Shown here: positions 1-12,300 of the stretch, piece by piece
Layout of the letters: every line of letters starts with the position of its first letter
Position numbering within the stretch: position 1 is the stretch's first letter
NCBI GenBank assembly: GCA_013398295.1
Contig: VZSF01007788.1
Location: 1,080,240-1,144,239, forward strand
Direction of reading: 5' to 3'
Length of the DNA: 64,000 nt
From: Chionis minor
Taxonomy: Eukaryota > Chordata > Aves > Charadriiformes > Chionididae
Notes under the pieces: model-generated
Databases searched by the model: none
What the model was told of the DNA's origin: nothing
Seen by the model: the letters and a program-made list of their open reading frames with translations, nothing else
Translations under genes and position numbers: made by a program

Positions 1-3000
1 ACATTCCTGAATAAACATAGATAATATATGCATACATGGCAAAATATCTTCTTAAAAGAGGAGTGCAAAGGGCTGAGCAATTAGTCACAAGTGCTAAAAT
101 AAGGTGATGCAGGGTGAATTCAGCAGGCGAAACCCCTCTCTGGAGGAAATCGGAGTTTTACGAATTTCAGTAGGCCAGGGTACATCAGTTGCAGATCTCT
201 TCAAAAAGGTGTTTAATGGTGACCTACTTTATCCCATCCCTTTGGAGGTGGTTACTTTTCCTTGTTATACCTGTTTTTTGACCCCTCAGGGTGTCTTCAG
301 ACTGCATGCTAACTCCGTAAGGGTTACACTCCTATCGAAAATGACCAAGCTCTTACAGCAGTTTTCAGCAATACTTAATTTGGCCTGTTGTGTTTACTAA
401 AGTAGACATCAAAGGACTCTCTGAAGTGCTTTCAAGATATGTCTATTTTTATTATTTTGACATAATTGATTACTAGTCGCATTTTGACCATCTTAATTCG
501 GTTGTTCCTCTAATGCTTGTTCCAGGCTGCAAATGTACTAAAGCAAACCACAACCTTTGAGCGTTTGGGTTAAACAAATGATTTGACCAGTGTACCTAAT
601 ACACTATAAAAGTTGCTAATCTGGATAAAATGTTAAGGGTTAAAGTTAATTATTCAAACAGGCTAGCTAATGTACTTCAGAGGCTCCCCAATATAAACAA
701 GGCTGTTCAGCCTTCCCAACATGCTGCATGCATTGATTTGAAGTTACAGGCTTCCATTCACCTGGCTTGCTACATACTAAGTACACTTCTCATTGTTTGA
801 TTAGAGTTACAGGGAATTAGCCTGGGCTAATCAGCACCCTGATGGTGTACTTTATACTGAAGTATAAACCACCTTTTATCTAAGGAGGTTTCCCCACAGA
901 GATCAGCCAGTGTTTCCAGAAGACCCTGGGGCAGGGACCCTCTCTGAGTTAGGGGCCTAGTACTTTTGACTTCCCAAAGGGTCCACAGCAAACTCCCTTT
1001 CTTGGCCGTTCCCCCTTCTTCTGAGGCAGTCCTGCGGGTGAATCATTCACATATTTGCAGTTAAATAAACATTACACTTCAGCAGAGGTAGCAGGCTGAC
1101 TTTCTGTCACTCTTCATTAGAAGTTTTTTTCCTTGTAGAACATTCTCTCACCACCTTCCCCTCTTCTGTTTTATACAAAATAATGCTATTTTTCCCTGGG
1201 GATATTATTACACAGGCTTGTAGATTGCAGTGTTTTAATTGTTTGATGCTGTATTGACTTCACTTAAGACAATGATTTAAGTAAATACGAAAGTCCACAG
1301 AAATACTCCAGGGTTTTTTTGTTTGTTTTGTTTGTCTTTTAACTGACAGGAGTGTATGCCGTGTATTTAGACAATGGATTTAACTAGCCAACTATCATAT
1401 GGTACTAGGAGTCATTTCACTTTTCTTTTTGTCCTTTTGAGCAACCTCATATTTAAAGATTTGGCTGATCTTTTCAGTTTTTGCTATGTCCCAGTTAACC
1501 ATAATATGCCCAAGAGCTTGCTTAGACCTCAAATATCCCAAATTACAGCCAAATATATCTCTTAGAAGGAAGCAATATTATTCTTGTTTGCTGTCATATC
1601 GTAATTCAGGAAATATTGTTGATGACTCAAACCCACCAATACTGAAATTAGCCAGTTCATCATTATGGTTAGGGAGATGGATCAGGGCAGTTCTTCTGAG
1701 AGGGGGGGTTGTGACACACACGGTAGTCATGAAACGTGGTCAGGTGTTGGCAAGTTGTTGAAAATGTTGCAAATTATAAAGCAAAGGCAACCTAGCTTTT
1801 GCACTCCTGGTGACTTTTATTCCTCAAGGTCAAGCATGCTTTTCAGCCTTTCAATTAATATTGCATAGATCTGTCACTTTTACAAGCAATGGATGTTAAT
1901 TCATTTTTATAAAGACAATGAGGGCTGAAATATCTTTTTTTGCTTTGGATAATGGGACATCATCTGAAAAAAAATCCCAACCTGAAAAATACTGGCTTAA
2001 GGAGTTGGTAGTGGGATCCAAGATACTAATTTTCTCAGCCATAGTGATTTAAATCCAAGTTAACAGGGAAAAAGACAATTTCTTAGTCCTTCCTGACTAT
2101 TTAATCCTATGTTAAAGGATTTTATGATTGCTGTTTAGCTCCCATACTAGAAAAACAAACACCGCTGCAATTAGTCATGGAGGACCCAGGTACTTGGAAA
2201 CTAAATGACACGCTTACCCTTACATTGTTCAGGATATTTGACAGTATCAAATCATATTGGACAGGCAATCTGAAGGACTATGTGCAGCATCCCTTTCTAC
2301 CATACCCTTTTTCTGAATAATTAGAACATTTCTGTCCCTGAAGCTGTCAAAACATCTCACGTAAAAGTGTAAAAAAACCTGAATAAAAATAATTTAATTC
2401 CTCTTGGGGAATCAGTTTAAAATGTTCTCAAGCATCTTAATTAACTATAGACACTTATAACAAGACTAATTTTCAATAAAAGACTTTCTGCTCTAAAGAA
2501 AAGGGATGCTAGTATCCTTTCCTGTTTCCAAAAGCACTCTCCTAGCATGTTGTTCACGATGAATGCCTCTTAATTACCATGGATTTATTTTTAATTTAAG
2601 TTTTACCTTTCACAGTCATTAGGCTTACATTCCTGTAAAGTAAGTTTTGAAAACTTTGAGGTAATACATTTATATTCTATTTTTTGTGTTGGTTGCTTTC
2701 TCTGCAGATTCAAAGGGAAAAAAGGACCTGATTTTTTTTTTTTTTTAAAAAGTATTTACAGACCTTAAAGCTCCCTGTTCTGGGGCGAAGTACAGAATTT
2801 ATACAGAATTCCGGCAATATCTTGAAAAGTAACTGAGGAATTAACTTACAACTTAATTCTTCTAGGGAATAGCCAACTACCTAGATCCGGAAATGTGCTG
2901 TGCTATAGCTGACCTGCAGTCCAGAGGACAGGGAGTGCCTGGAAAAAACAGAAAAGTAAAGGCATTACTAAGATAGGCACAAAAGAGGCTATATTAATCT

Positions 3001-6000
3001 TATTTACCTGCTGTAGTAGTGTTCCATGTCATTGCCTTGGAATCAAGATAGCCCCTTTTTCCCTGCTTTCACCTCCATCTGCTATATATATATTTGTTGT
3101 CTGAAATTGAAGAGGCATGGTGTTTTGGGTTGGTTTGGGTTGGTTTTTTTTTTTCCCTCTCCTCATTATTCTTATGAGATGACAGAGAAAGGGTATGCGT
3201 TACTGTCAGTGCCAGACCTGGCTAACCTTGAAGAGGGGAGACAGGCTCAGAAACCTCCACAGCGCTGGAGGTTTTGCAGCCTGAGAAGGAAGGATAAACT
3301 GCTGTTTTACTGCAGTGGCAGTGGGCATCGTGACACAGGAAGAAATTAAGAGCAGCGTGCAGTCATATTGCAGAGATCATGTACTCTGTCCTCAGCAGGT
3401 GGAGCTGGTAGTTTTTCTGTGCTATAATTAGCCACTGCCAACGAATGCACATTGCATCACAGGAATCAGTCTTGTGGCATTCTCACCCTTGCCTTCCAAA
3501 ACGAAGGAAATATCTTTCAGTGACAGCTATTACGCCAAGGGATTAAAGTACTAAGGAAACAAATATACCCTGAGTCGCCTGATCAAGGATATACAGTCAT
3601 CACCGACAGCAAAGATCACTGCAGTTTAAAAGGGAATGGTGAGTGGTCCGTATGCTGACATACACATAGCTTCTTTTCCCTGGAACTCCCATCGTAAGAG
3701 AGCGGCTTGTAGAGCTTTGGTAGTGGTTTTACTTCACATCTGTTCATTTAGCAGCACGTACTTCCCAGATTATGTTGGCTTTGTCCTCTGTAGGTCCTTT
3801 AGCGTCGAGGAGGATATATCTGTTTTCCATCACCGCAGCTTCCTCCCAGGGGACAATCTGGGGATTTTGCAGCCTGGTTTATTGCAACAAACCAGGCAGA
3901 ACCTGCCACAAATCAGTAACATATCTGGTCTTTTACAAACATATTAGTGAATCCTAAGGATACTTGTTCTGATTTGAATAAAACTGTTGTGAATTAGCAG
4001 CTCCCTGGAAGCCAATAAAGTTCCAAATCTGTATGCAAGTCTGTATGCAACCAGCGATCAGATCAGTCTGGATCCTCATGAGCAGTACACACCGGATCGG
4101 CTACGTAATATGGATGGAAAGGCTGGATGATTCATGTAATGCATCAAATATATATATTTACTGTGTACTTTCTTGTGCATCGTTAGTGTTGCCTGACTGA
4201 TGTTACTCACAATAGTTTCATGTCATACAACTTGTTATTTAGATATGCTTTATGTTAAAAAATGTTTAAATTTTGCAAATAATAACATAAACATAATAAT
4301 AACATAAACGTAAATGTTTATGTTAAATATTTTATGCTTTAAATAAACGCAGTTGAAATCAGCAACTTTGTGTAACCAAGTGGATATTCATAGTTTCACC
4401 TTGTGCTATTTCTGCAAATATTATAGTAGCCGTAGAAACCACCATTGTGGACCACTGAATAAAAAGACAGTTCCAGCTTGGAAAAAAAAAAATACAATGT
4501 AAGTAGTAAGTGGCTGAACTTTATTTTTCTGGGCCTATCTAGGAAGTTAGCACTGAATACACCTATCCTTTCTTGAGCTGGGGTTTTCTTCAACTTTGTT
4601 TCATACCCAACTCGTGTAAAATTTTTCACTCCCCAGCAGTAGTAGTCAGAAGTAGAAGTTAAAATGTTAAACCTATGGCTGAGAGATCAAAGCATGGTAT
4701 TTTTCTTGAATAAATAAAACCGGTGTCTACTGCTCTGTTCTTTCATGCATAAAGTTGCCATGTTGGAACTTGATCCAATTCTTAGAAATCTTACCATTTT
4801 TCTTTACATTCCTGTTTTCCTTTTTTTCACAAATTAATTCGCTGCAATCTACGACAATATATAGCATTCTAAGCCACAGGGAATTTAACAATTCAACAGT
4901 AATGCGTGCTATTAGTAGGACACTGCAGTTACTTAGGCAATTACAGTAACAGCTGCTTTCAAAACGTAATAGTTCCATTTTAAATTTCTTGGACATTGGA
5001 TTATAAAAGTAATATGCTAATTTAGTGGTATTTTTGTAATACGAAAATTATGCTATCACAAAATTAACCTATTGATTCTATTATAAATGTGATTTGTCTC
5101 CTTAACTCATTTTTCTCTTGAACACTTTCCCACCACAGAATAGTAGATATTTTCAATAAACACCAGCCAAAGGGAAAGCATGACAATCTCAGCTTTCCTC
5201 TAAAGGAAATGAAGCCTCTGGATGTAAAAATCAGAAATGAAAACCTAACCTGCATGCAATTCATGAGCAAGTTCATGAGCATAAAATAGAGGAAAGTGAC
5301 CTATATATGGTCTTATGGTTTACATTTTCAAGCCAGCCTCCTTATTTTTTTGAGGTTCAATTATTTAATAGGTGGGCGTTACCAGTGCCACGTGCCAGTT
5401 GCCAACGTCACTGATGGAGACATTGCATGAAATGAATCCCTTTTCCTACAGCCCTTCTGGGGTGTAATGATTTTGCTTGCTTTGGGGAAAGGGGAAGAGA
5501 GACGTCTTTGCATACAGCAGGAGCAGCAGCTCAGTTGACAACAGTACTTTTGCTTGCTGCAGAGATTACTCCAGGCGCTCAGTATGGAAAATGGCAATGC
5601 CAATTCCAAGAAAATGGTTTTAACAACACGAGACAGCCTGTTGATAGAAAAGCTCATTACCATGAAAGAGTGATGAGCAAATTATTGTGCTACTTAGTCT
5701 GGTTTTAGAGGTGGAAGGACTGTGCGTCTGCTACCTCAGAACCTTTCATCTTTTATCCTTACTGGTGTGTACTTGGTAAAATAAAATAAATAAATATAAT
5801 TTATAAATGTTCTTTCCCTTTGCAGATCTTAGTGATCTAGACAGACCGGCAAGTATTATCTCATTTACAGATGAATTAAAGGCACAGGGAAATTAAGCAA
5901 TTTTTGAAGAGTAACAAGAGTAGGAACACAACTGGCTTCTTTTCACCTACGCTCAGTCTGTTGGACCAGGACCAACCAGCTTGTGGATGCTGAAGGCAAC

Positions 6001-8629
6001 TTTTATTTCTATTGCGAACCAGACCAATGCAGCTGTGTTGTAGTGACATTACGCTTGGCAGAATAAAATCTGCCAAACATGATCTGCATCTGTACCATAA
6101 ACTCTTCTACCATTCTCATTAACGCATGCATAGTACTAAGCTATTTGGGCTGCTTCTCTTTTGGGCTGTGTTTTGGGAATTCCACGTAAGAAACCTGAGC
6201 TAGCACTATGCAGATCTCTTCATGTGAGCTCCATGCTCCATCTTATCTGTAACGTTTTTGCCAGATGAAAAACCCCAGTGATAGAGGATACTTACTGCTG
6301 AAGGCAATAATCGTATTTCAGTATCAGTGACCTTCGGCTCTGTTCAGGTATCTATGCTCAGGCTCTTTCTGCTGTTATTACAGCAACTCCTACTTATCCT
6401 ACCCAATACCAAAGTTTCAGTGGCCATATTCAGCACAAAACATATAGGCAGAGACGATCTCTACTTTTTAACAGTTCACAAACTGAAGCTAAATATGCAA
6501 GAATGAATTGTTGTGTATTACTCTCCCCCCAAAAGGTAGAAAATTTTCCAGATACCCAACAGTATTGTGATTTGAGGCAAAGTTGAGAAGGATGCTGATA
6601 AAATCCTGAAGAAGCAATCTGCCTGTGGAATAAGAACGTCCATGTAGGGTGTTGAATGTGTAAAAGAAGGAAGATGTCACACCTGCCTGGTAAACCTCCT
6701 GATGTTGACTGATGTTAAGTTCTGAGCCTGTAATGTGTCCCCTGAAGATGGACAGCTGCATGAAACCCTGTTCTTTTCTGCAGGACTGACCAAGCCCACA
6801 GCTTACATTTTTCCCCTCAAGTCAAACAGGAAGTCTGCGGCCAAGTTGGAGAGTGAACACGCATCTCCTGAGCTCCAGTTCAAACTGGATTTCTAAAGAC
6901 CATCTTTTGCCACCCCTTCAGCTAAGAATCTCATTCAGGCTTCACTTTCTTTATAGTTTTTCCATGATCTACGACTTCAGCCTTTCATATACCAAAACTG
7001 TTCATGACTCATGTCAACCGATACCTATGCAGACAGGCGAGGTGCAGCGAGAACGGTTCCTCTCTGCAACATGTGCAGATCGTCTAGCAGCGTGCTGAGT
7101 GGAACACTGATCAAAGGCAGCACAGCAGGGCTCAGGAGCTTCAGAGAAACATCAGCCCTGCTCCCAGTATCACAGCTAGCATCCGGGGAAGGCTGGAAGA
7201 GCAGAAGAAAGGGAGGAGGAGTGAAGGACAGAGGCTCCCAAATTCAATGTGAAGTTGTTTCATTCACAGCTGGAGGATTTACCTCAGGTATCTTCAGCCT
7301 TATGTATTCTTCCCTCAGAAAGTTTCACAAACAAGGTTACGTCATGACATCTGATGCGTAATCTTTACAGAATAATCAAGCATTATGTTCTTTCATTATC
7401 TTGCCTAATAGCAGGCATTTGCCTGTATAAGAAGGAATCATCTCAGGACATCAGACATAGTCATTACAAGGAGAAACTTATGTGAGGTAGGGAACTCAGA
7501 TACTCTGAGATCACAAGAACATTCTCACTAGCTAGACATGATTCATCAGGAAATGTTAATGTAGGGTCAAAGGTAGAAAAGTAATATTCACGCCCGAAGT
7601 ACAAGCAGGCTAGATTTGTCTCAAACCTAGCTTCCAGTATTTGGTTTTTTGCCTTAGTTCTTTACAGTGATTTTAACTTTTCATTAAGATTGTCCTGAAT
7701 CAATCATTAAAGCAAACTAGTGAACTGAAAGAGACCCAGCACTGGGCTTGTCAGTACAAGGCAAACAGGACTACCGAGTAGAGTCAGCCAAAGACAGACC
7801 AGTGGGTTCATCTGATTCAATAAATACCTATAATTACTCTTTCATTGCTTTGATCAACCATATTAACTTACCCCAAAACTTTTTAATTACCAATTCTTGG
7901 ACAGAAGGAAAAGTGCACAGTTGATACGGACAAATATAGTGTGGTTTCCCTACACTGACGGAGGAGAGAGTGCTCCAGTCAAGATCACGTAAGGAAGGAG
8001 ATACGTCCTCTGGAAAGATTGCACCTCTTCAGCTTTCCTGCTTTTTTTTTTTTCTTGAATTTCCTGAGCTTTTCCAGAGAGATCATGCTCTGTAATATAT
8101 GCTATTAGCACCTGATGGATTCACCCACAGTAGCAATACATCTTGAATCAAATGGTGTTGGACTTAGGACCAAGGGCCTAACGCAGATTTCACGCCTGGC
8201 TGGATTGTCTAAATTGACCTGGAATGACTGCATACTTCCCATTTTTTCACCTGGCTATACAGGGGCAATTTTCTATGCCAAAATGACCAGTCTCTTTTGA
8301 CATAAAATGAAGTAAAATTAAGTAATACACTCAGAGATAGAGTTTGTTCTGCTCAAACTATTGCCCAATGTGAGGTGGATGGGCCTCCCCCTGCAATATT
8401 AAACCTCTCAACACTCAGGTTATCCCACCTTGGAAAAGTTACGATACCATATGGAAAAACATCATTCACATGAAGAAAAACTTTTAGTCTTTTCCCTTCA
8501 GCATTTTTTTTTTGAACCATCTGCTTGAAAACGCGACTCGAACACAACAGGGTGATGACAGGCAATATCCAGCCTGTAAATCGTAAGCCCCACATTATTA
8601 AACTCGCCCCCCCCACCTCCCTAGCTGTA
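1..8629. other. No coding exon recognised; probable UBE2D3 5' region
   Basis: I looked for the opening coding exon of UBE2D3 on the - strand and did not find it. Open frames here are short, resemble nothing known to me and lack splice context. The DNA is AT-rich with simple tracts: a GTTT run at 1313-1340, a GGTTGGTTT tract at 3121-3154 and an AT-rich patch at 4260-4345. By synteny it is probably an intron between non-coding leader exons and the first coding exon of UBE2D3, but the sequence alone does not prove it. Confidence 0.5.
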
Positions 8630-9310
8630 CCTTCAAAGCCAGGCCTGCGCGGGCTAAGCGAGGGCCCAAACCACCGGCCGGACACCGCCACAGACCCCGC
8701 GGGCCGGGCGCTGCAGCCTCGCCCTCGCCTCAGGGGAGCGCCTGTCTCAGGAGGCGGCCCCACTGCCTGACAGCGGCGGCCGGGTCGGGCCAAGCGCCCC
8801 GCCCCGCCCCNNNNNNNNNNNNNNNNGTGCGCGGCGGGAGCAGGCTGAGGAAGCGCGCGGGTGGCGGCGGCGGGGGCAGCCGGTGGCGGCCCAGCGCTCA
8901 GCCCCGCTCCCCACCGTCCTCAGGGCCGCCGCCGCCATGGTGCTGGAGAGCCTGGCCCGCATCGTCAAGGTCCAGCTGCCCGCGTACCTCAAGCGCTTGC
9001 CGCTGCCCGAGAGCGTCGGCGGCTTCATCCGCCTCACAGGTAGGTGAGGGGAGCGGGGGGCCCCTTCCCGCCCCGCCGCCCGCGGGTGGCCTGAGGGGAG
9101 CGGCCGGGCCGGGCCTTACCGGGCGTCGCGCTTCTGCCTGGGCGCCGGCGCGTCCCCCGGGCCTGCCCCGTGTGGGGGCTGCGGCTCCCGCTCCTTGCTG
9201 CAGGCATCGCTCCCGCTCTCCCGGCCGTGCCAAACACCCTACAGGCGTGTTACAGGCGGGGGGAGCCCCAAACGTTAAACGGCGGGAGCGCCCTGTGAGG
9301 TAAATGGTAA
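8630..9310. promoter_or_regulatory. CpG-island promoter of CISD2, possibly shared with UBE2D3
   Basis: The stretch is very rich in G+C and CpG, unlike the AT-rich flanks, and contains CISD2 exon 1. In mammals CISD2 and the oppositely directed UBE2D3 start from one shared promoter, so the same arrangement is inferred here. On the - strand an AAG followed by GTACAG at 8628-8632 could be the donor of a UBE2D3 leader exon, but that is weak. A C-run lies near 8606-8615 at the edge. No TATA box is apparent. Confidence 0.75.
8811..8826. other. Assembly gap (16 N) in the CISD2 promoter
   Basis: Sixteen consecutive N interrupt the GC-rich sequence 110 bases upstream of the CISD2 start codon. The true length is unknown, so the transcription start region cannot be read completely. 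Confidence 0.99.
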
Positions 9311-12300
9311 CAGAGAAGAGTAAAACGTGACGATAGAGCAAAACGTACCATGCTCCTCGGCCCCAGCTCGTTTGCGCTGTGCTTAAAATTCCTCTCTGTG
9401 CAAGTGCCAGCAAGTCAGAGGCTGTGCGCATAAAGAAAATGGGATTTTAGCTGAAGGCCTAAAACAGTGCCCCTTCATTTGCTTACAAGGGTAAAGATAG
9501 CATCTGTACTCATTTAAGAAAAAATCTGTTTCTAGGACCCTGCTGCATACACAGTCAGAGGTTTTTTTTTTATTTAACCATTTCTATCTTTCTGAGCAAG
9601 GGAGTGAAAAACACCTATTAATGAGTCGTAGCCCTATCACAGAGTGTACAAGAAAGAAAACTAAATACTAGCAAATCCTTTAGGTGTTCAGTACATTTCA
9701 GTGCTTTGCAAACTGGAGCTAGCTGAGTCCAGGCTCAGCTGTGATAATACAGGTAGAACCTCAAGTAGTGTCGAATGGCAAGATTAGTTCGACAGTAAGA
9801 AATAAGAGGAATGCTCTAACAGAAACTCTCTGGAAATAGAAAAAGTCTTCAAAGTGTAGAATCAACCCTATACGCTTACCTTGCAGCACTAAGCTATATG
9901 ACTTTAATAGTGCTGAAAAATGATTTAATTTAGAACAGGCACAATTTATTTAAAACCAGGTTTGAGTACTTTTTTTTTCCCCAGCATGTTTATGCTGCTT
10001 GTAAACTTAAAGTCCCGGTGTTTGGAACTAGATGATCTTTAAGGTCCCTTCCAACCCTAAAACATTCTATGATTCGATGATTATCTTTTCCCTGACAAGG
10101 AAGCATATTTTAAATGCTCCGTTATTCTTTCCCCACAACTACTCTCTCATCTGAAAATGCTGTTAATTATACTTTGCTGCTTACTGCAGGGGGTTTGACT
10201 AGATGACCGTTAAAGGTCCCTTCCAACCCAAAGTATTCTATGATTTGTGTTTACCAAATAGAGAAATTCAATTGCTACGAAGTTAGGAGGAAGGGGATAT
10301 AATAAGCTAGGAAATGGTGCAGCTTGTCATATTCCTAGCATTTGGCAGTTTCCTGCTTAAGTCATTACTCTTTTAACCAGTTAAAATTTCTTAAGCTTAG
10401 TAATGCTTGTTTAATCTCTTCTTGCTTCACTTGTCCAAACATACGTTTCTGCAACAGGATTATTTGTGCAGTGTCTGTATTTATTCACACTACATAGTAG
10501 TAATATAATTTATTCTGAAAACCTCTAGTCAGAACTTTTTCTTTTAAATAGAGTGACCAATGAGGGAGAACTGTTTTGCTGTCATGTTACTTACCCCATT
10601 GACAGGTACTTCCTTGAATTTGGAGGAAGGGCAAGAAGCACACAACTGAAACCTTAAGTGGAGACCAACCAGGGAAATGTCAGTCCCAAAAATATTAAAG
10701 GAAGGAGCAGTCAGAAATTGCTTTGAGACCTGGTGGGATTTAATGAGCGTATGTGAAAAAATCCACTGCCTCTAGTTCTGAGTGATTTCTTTGACTGGTC
10801 TTGTGCTAAACAATCTAAAAAGGGCAGATGAGGTATAGTTCAAAGTACATGAATGAAAATGGAGGAAAACCCAGCAAAACTGTACAAGGTGCTTAAAGTT
10901 ACGGCATAGGGTAAATGCACCACAGTGAGGCTTTTCAGAAGGAAATCATAGGACACCACATCCTAGACACCTAAATTAAAAAATGTTCCTGTCTTAGTGC
11001 TTAAAAGTTAGTGAAAGTCATTGAAACCTCATTGCTCGTGGAAGAGTCTTGTCCTTGTCTGCACTCAGCTGCTGTCAGTCTAAAGTTTCATCTGAGAAAA
11101 CCAGATCGCTTCAGCAAGTGCTGCCTCTTCTGTATTGTTGTGGCCTTAGTTTCTCTGGTCCTAAAGTCATAAGCCTCTAAGAGCAGGGGATTCCCAATTC
11201 TGGAAGTTATTTTGCAGCAGTGATTTACAGGATCTTATCTATTGAATTACTGTTAGACAATAGAGAAAGTGAGATTAACATTCCCTTTTGTGTTTGCTGC
11301 AAATTACAGAGGAGCCTGTTCTTTGGCATGTGACATCGAACATGTCAAGCATTCTTCTTTGCTTCTTTTTGGGAGGTGAGAAAAAATATTGATGTTAAAA
11401 CATTTAAAGTACATTAGTACTTGTCCTTTGGAGGCATCTGCTGAACTTAGTCAGGGATTAGCACTACAAACACTTGGTAGCATAGGCCTTGTCCACAAAG
11501 GCAGAGCAGAACCCAAATCTGGAACAGTGCAGTCCTTTGCGTGTTAGCTCTTTTATTGCTTCTGTAAACCTTCATTAGCTTCCAGGCAGATGCAACTTCA
11601 GTTCATGTCATGCATAGGTTGTAGAAACAACAGACCAAAAGCATAGGGAGGATCCCTTTGTACAGGATATTGTGTAGTGTGCTGATTAGGAGTCTTGAGG
11701 CACCTGTTGTCTGTCATGACTTCACCAAATCACAATGGAAAACGGCTTGCTTGGAGAGAAGATGACTGTTAACATCCAGTGCAAAACTCCCGAAGGTGAA
11801 AGCAATGAGGGAGGAAGGAAAGAATGTTTGACCTTGGGTTTGAAAGTGGATATCTAAATTGTCACACTGCTGCTGCTGCTCAGAAGCCTCTTTCAGTTTC
11901 TTGTCATAGCTGCTTTACCCTTCCCTTCTCAAGTTCGCTGAAATGAACAGTGTTGCCTCATGCTGGCATTGCTTTTTATTCTGGTACATGTCATTAAAAC
12001 GGCATAGACAGTCACCTCAAAATAGCATGTGGTCTGAATTTTAAGGTTTATGTAAGGATCTGGGTGCTAGTCTTCTCACGATAAACATGACACAGTCCTG
12101 TGTGGGCTGTCTTATGTTTGGCCTACATGTTAAGAGGGACTTTAATGTAACAAGCTGCCAGGTGGGAAGAGGACAGTTTTGCGGATCATCTTTTACAGTA
12201 CTGAGGGAAAGAAGGGTGATACCATGATAAGAGTCTTCAGAACCCATTTGAACAATGAATGTCATTGGCAGAATGGCTTGCTAACCCACCTGTAGCTTTG

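Noticed and set aside
1..8629. UBE2D3 coding exons
   Set aside because: The expected first coding exon (MALKRINKEL) was not found on the - strand; only non-coding leader sequence is plausible.
8827..9431. Long overlapping frames on both strands around CISD2 exon 1
   Set aside because: Stop codons are rare in GC-rich CpG-island DNA; only the frame from 8937 to 9039 matches a known protein.
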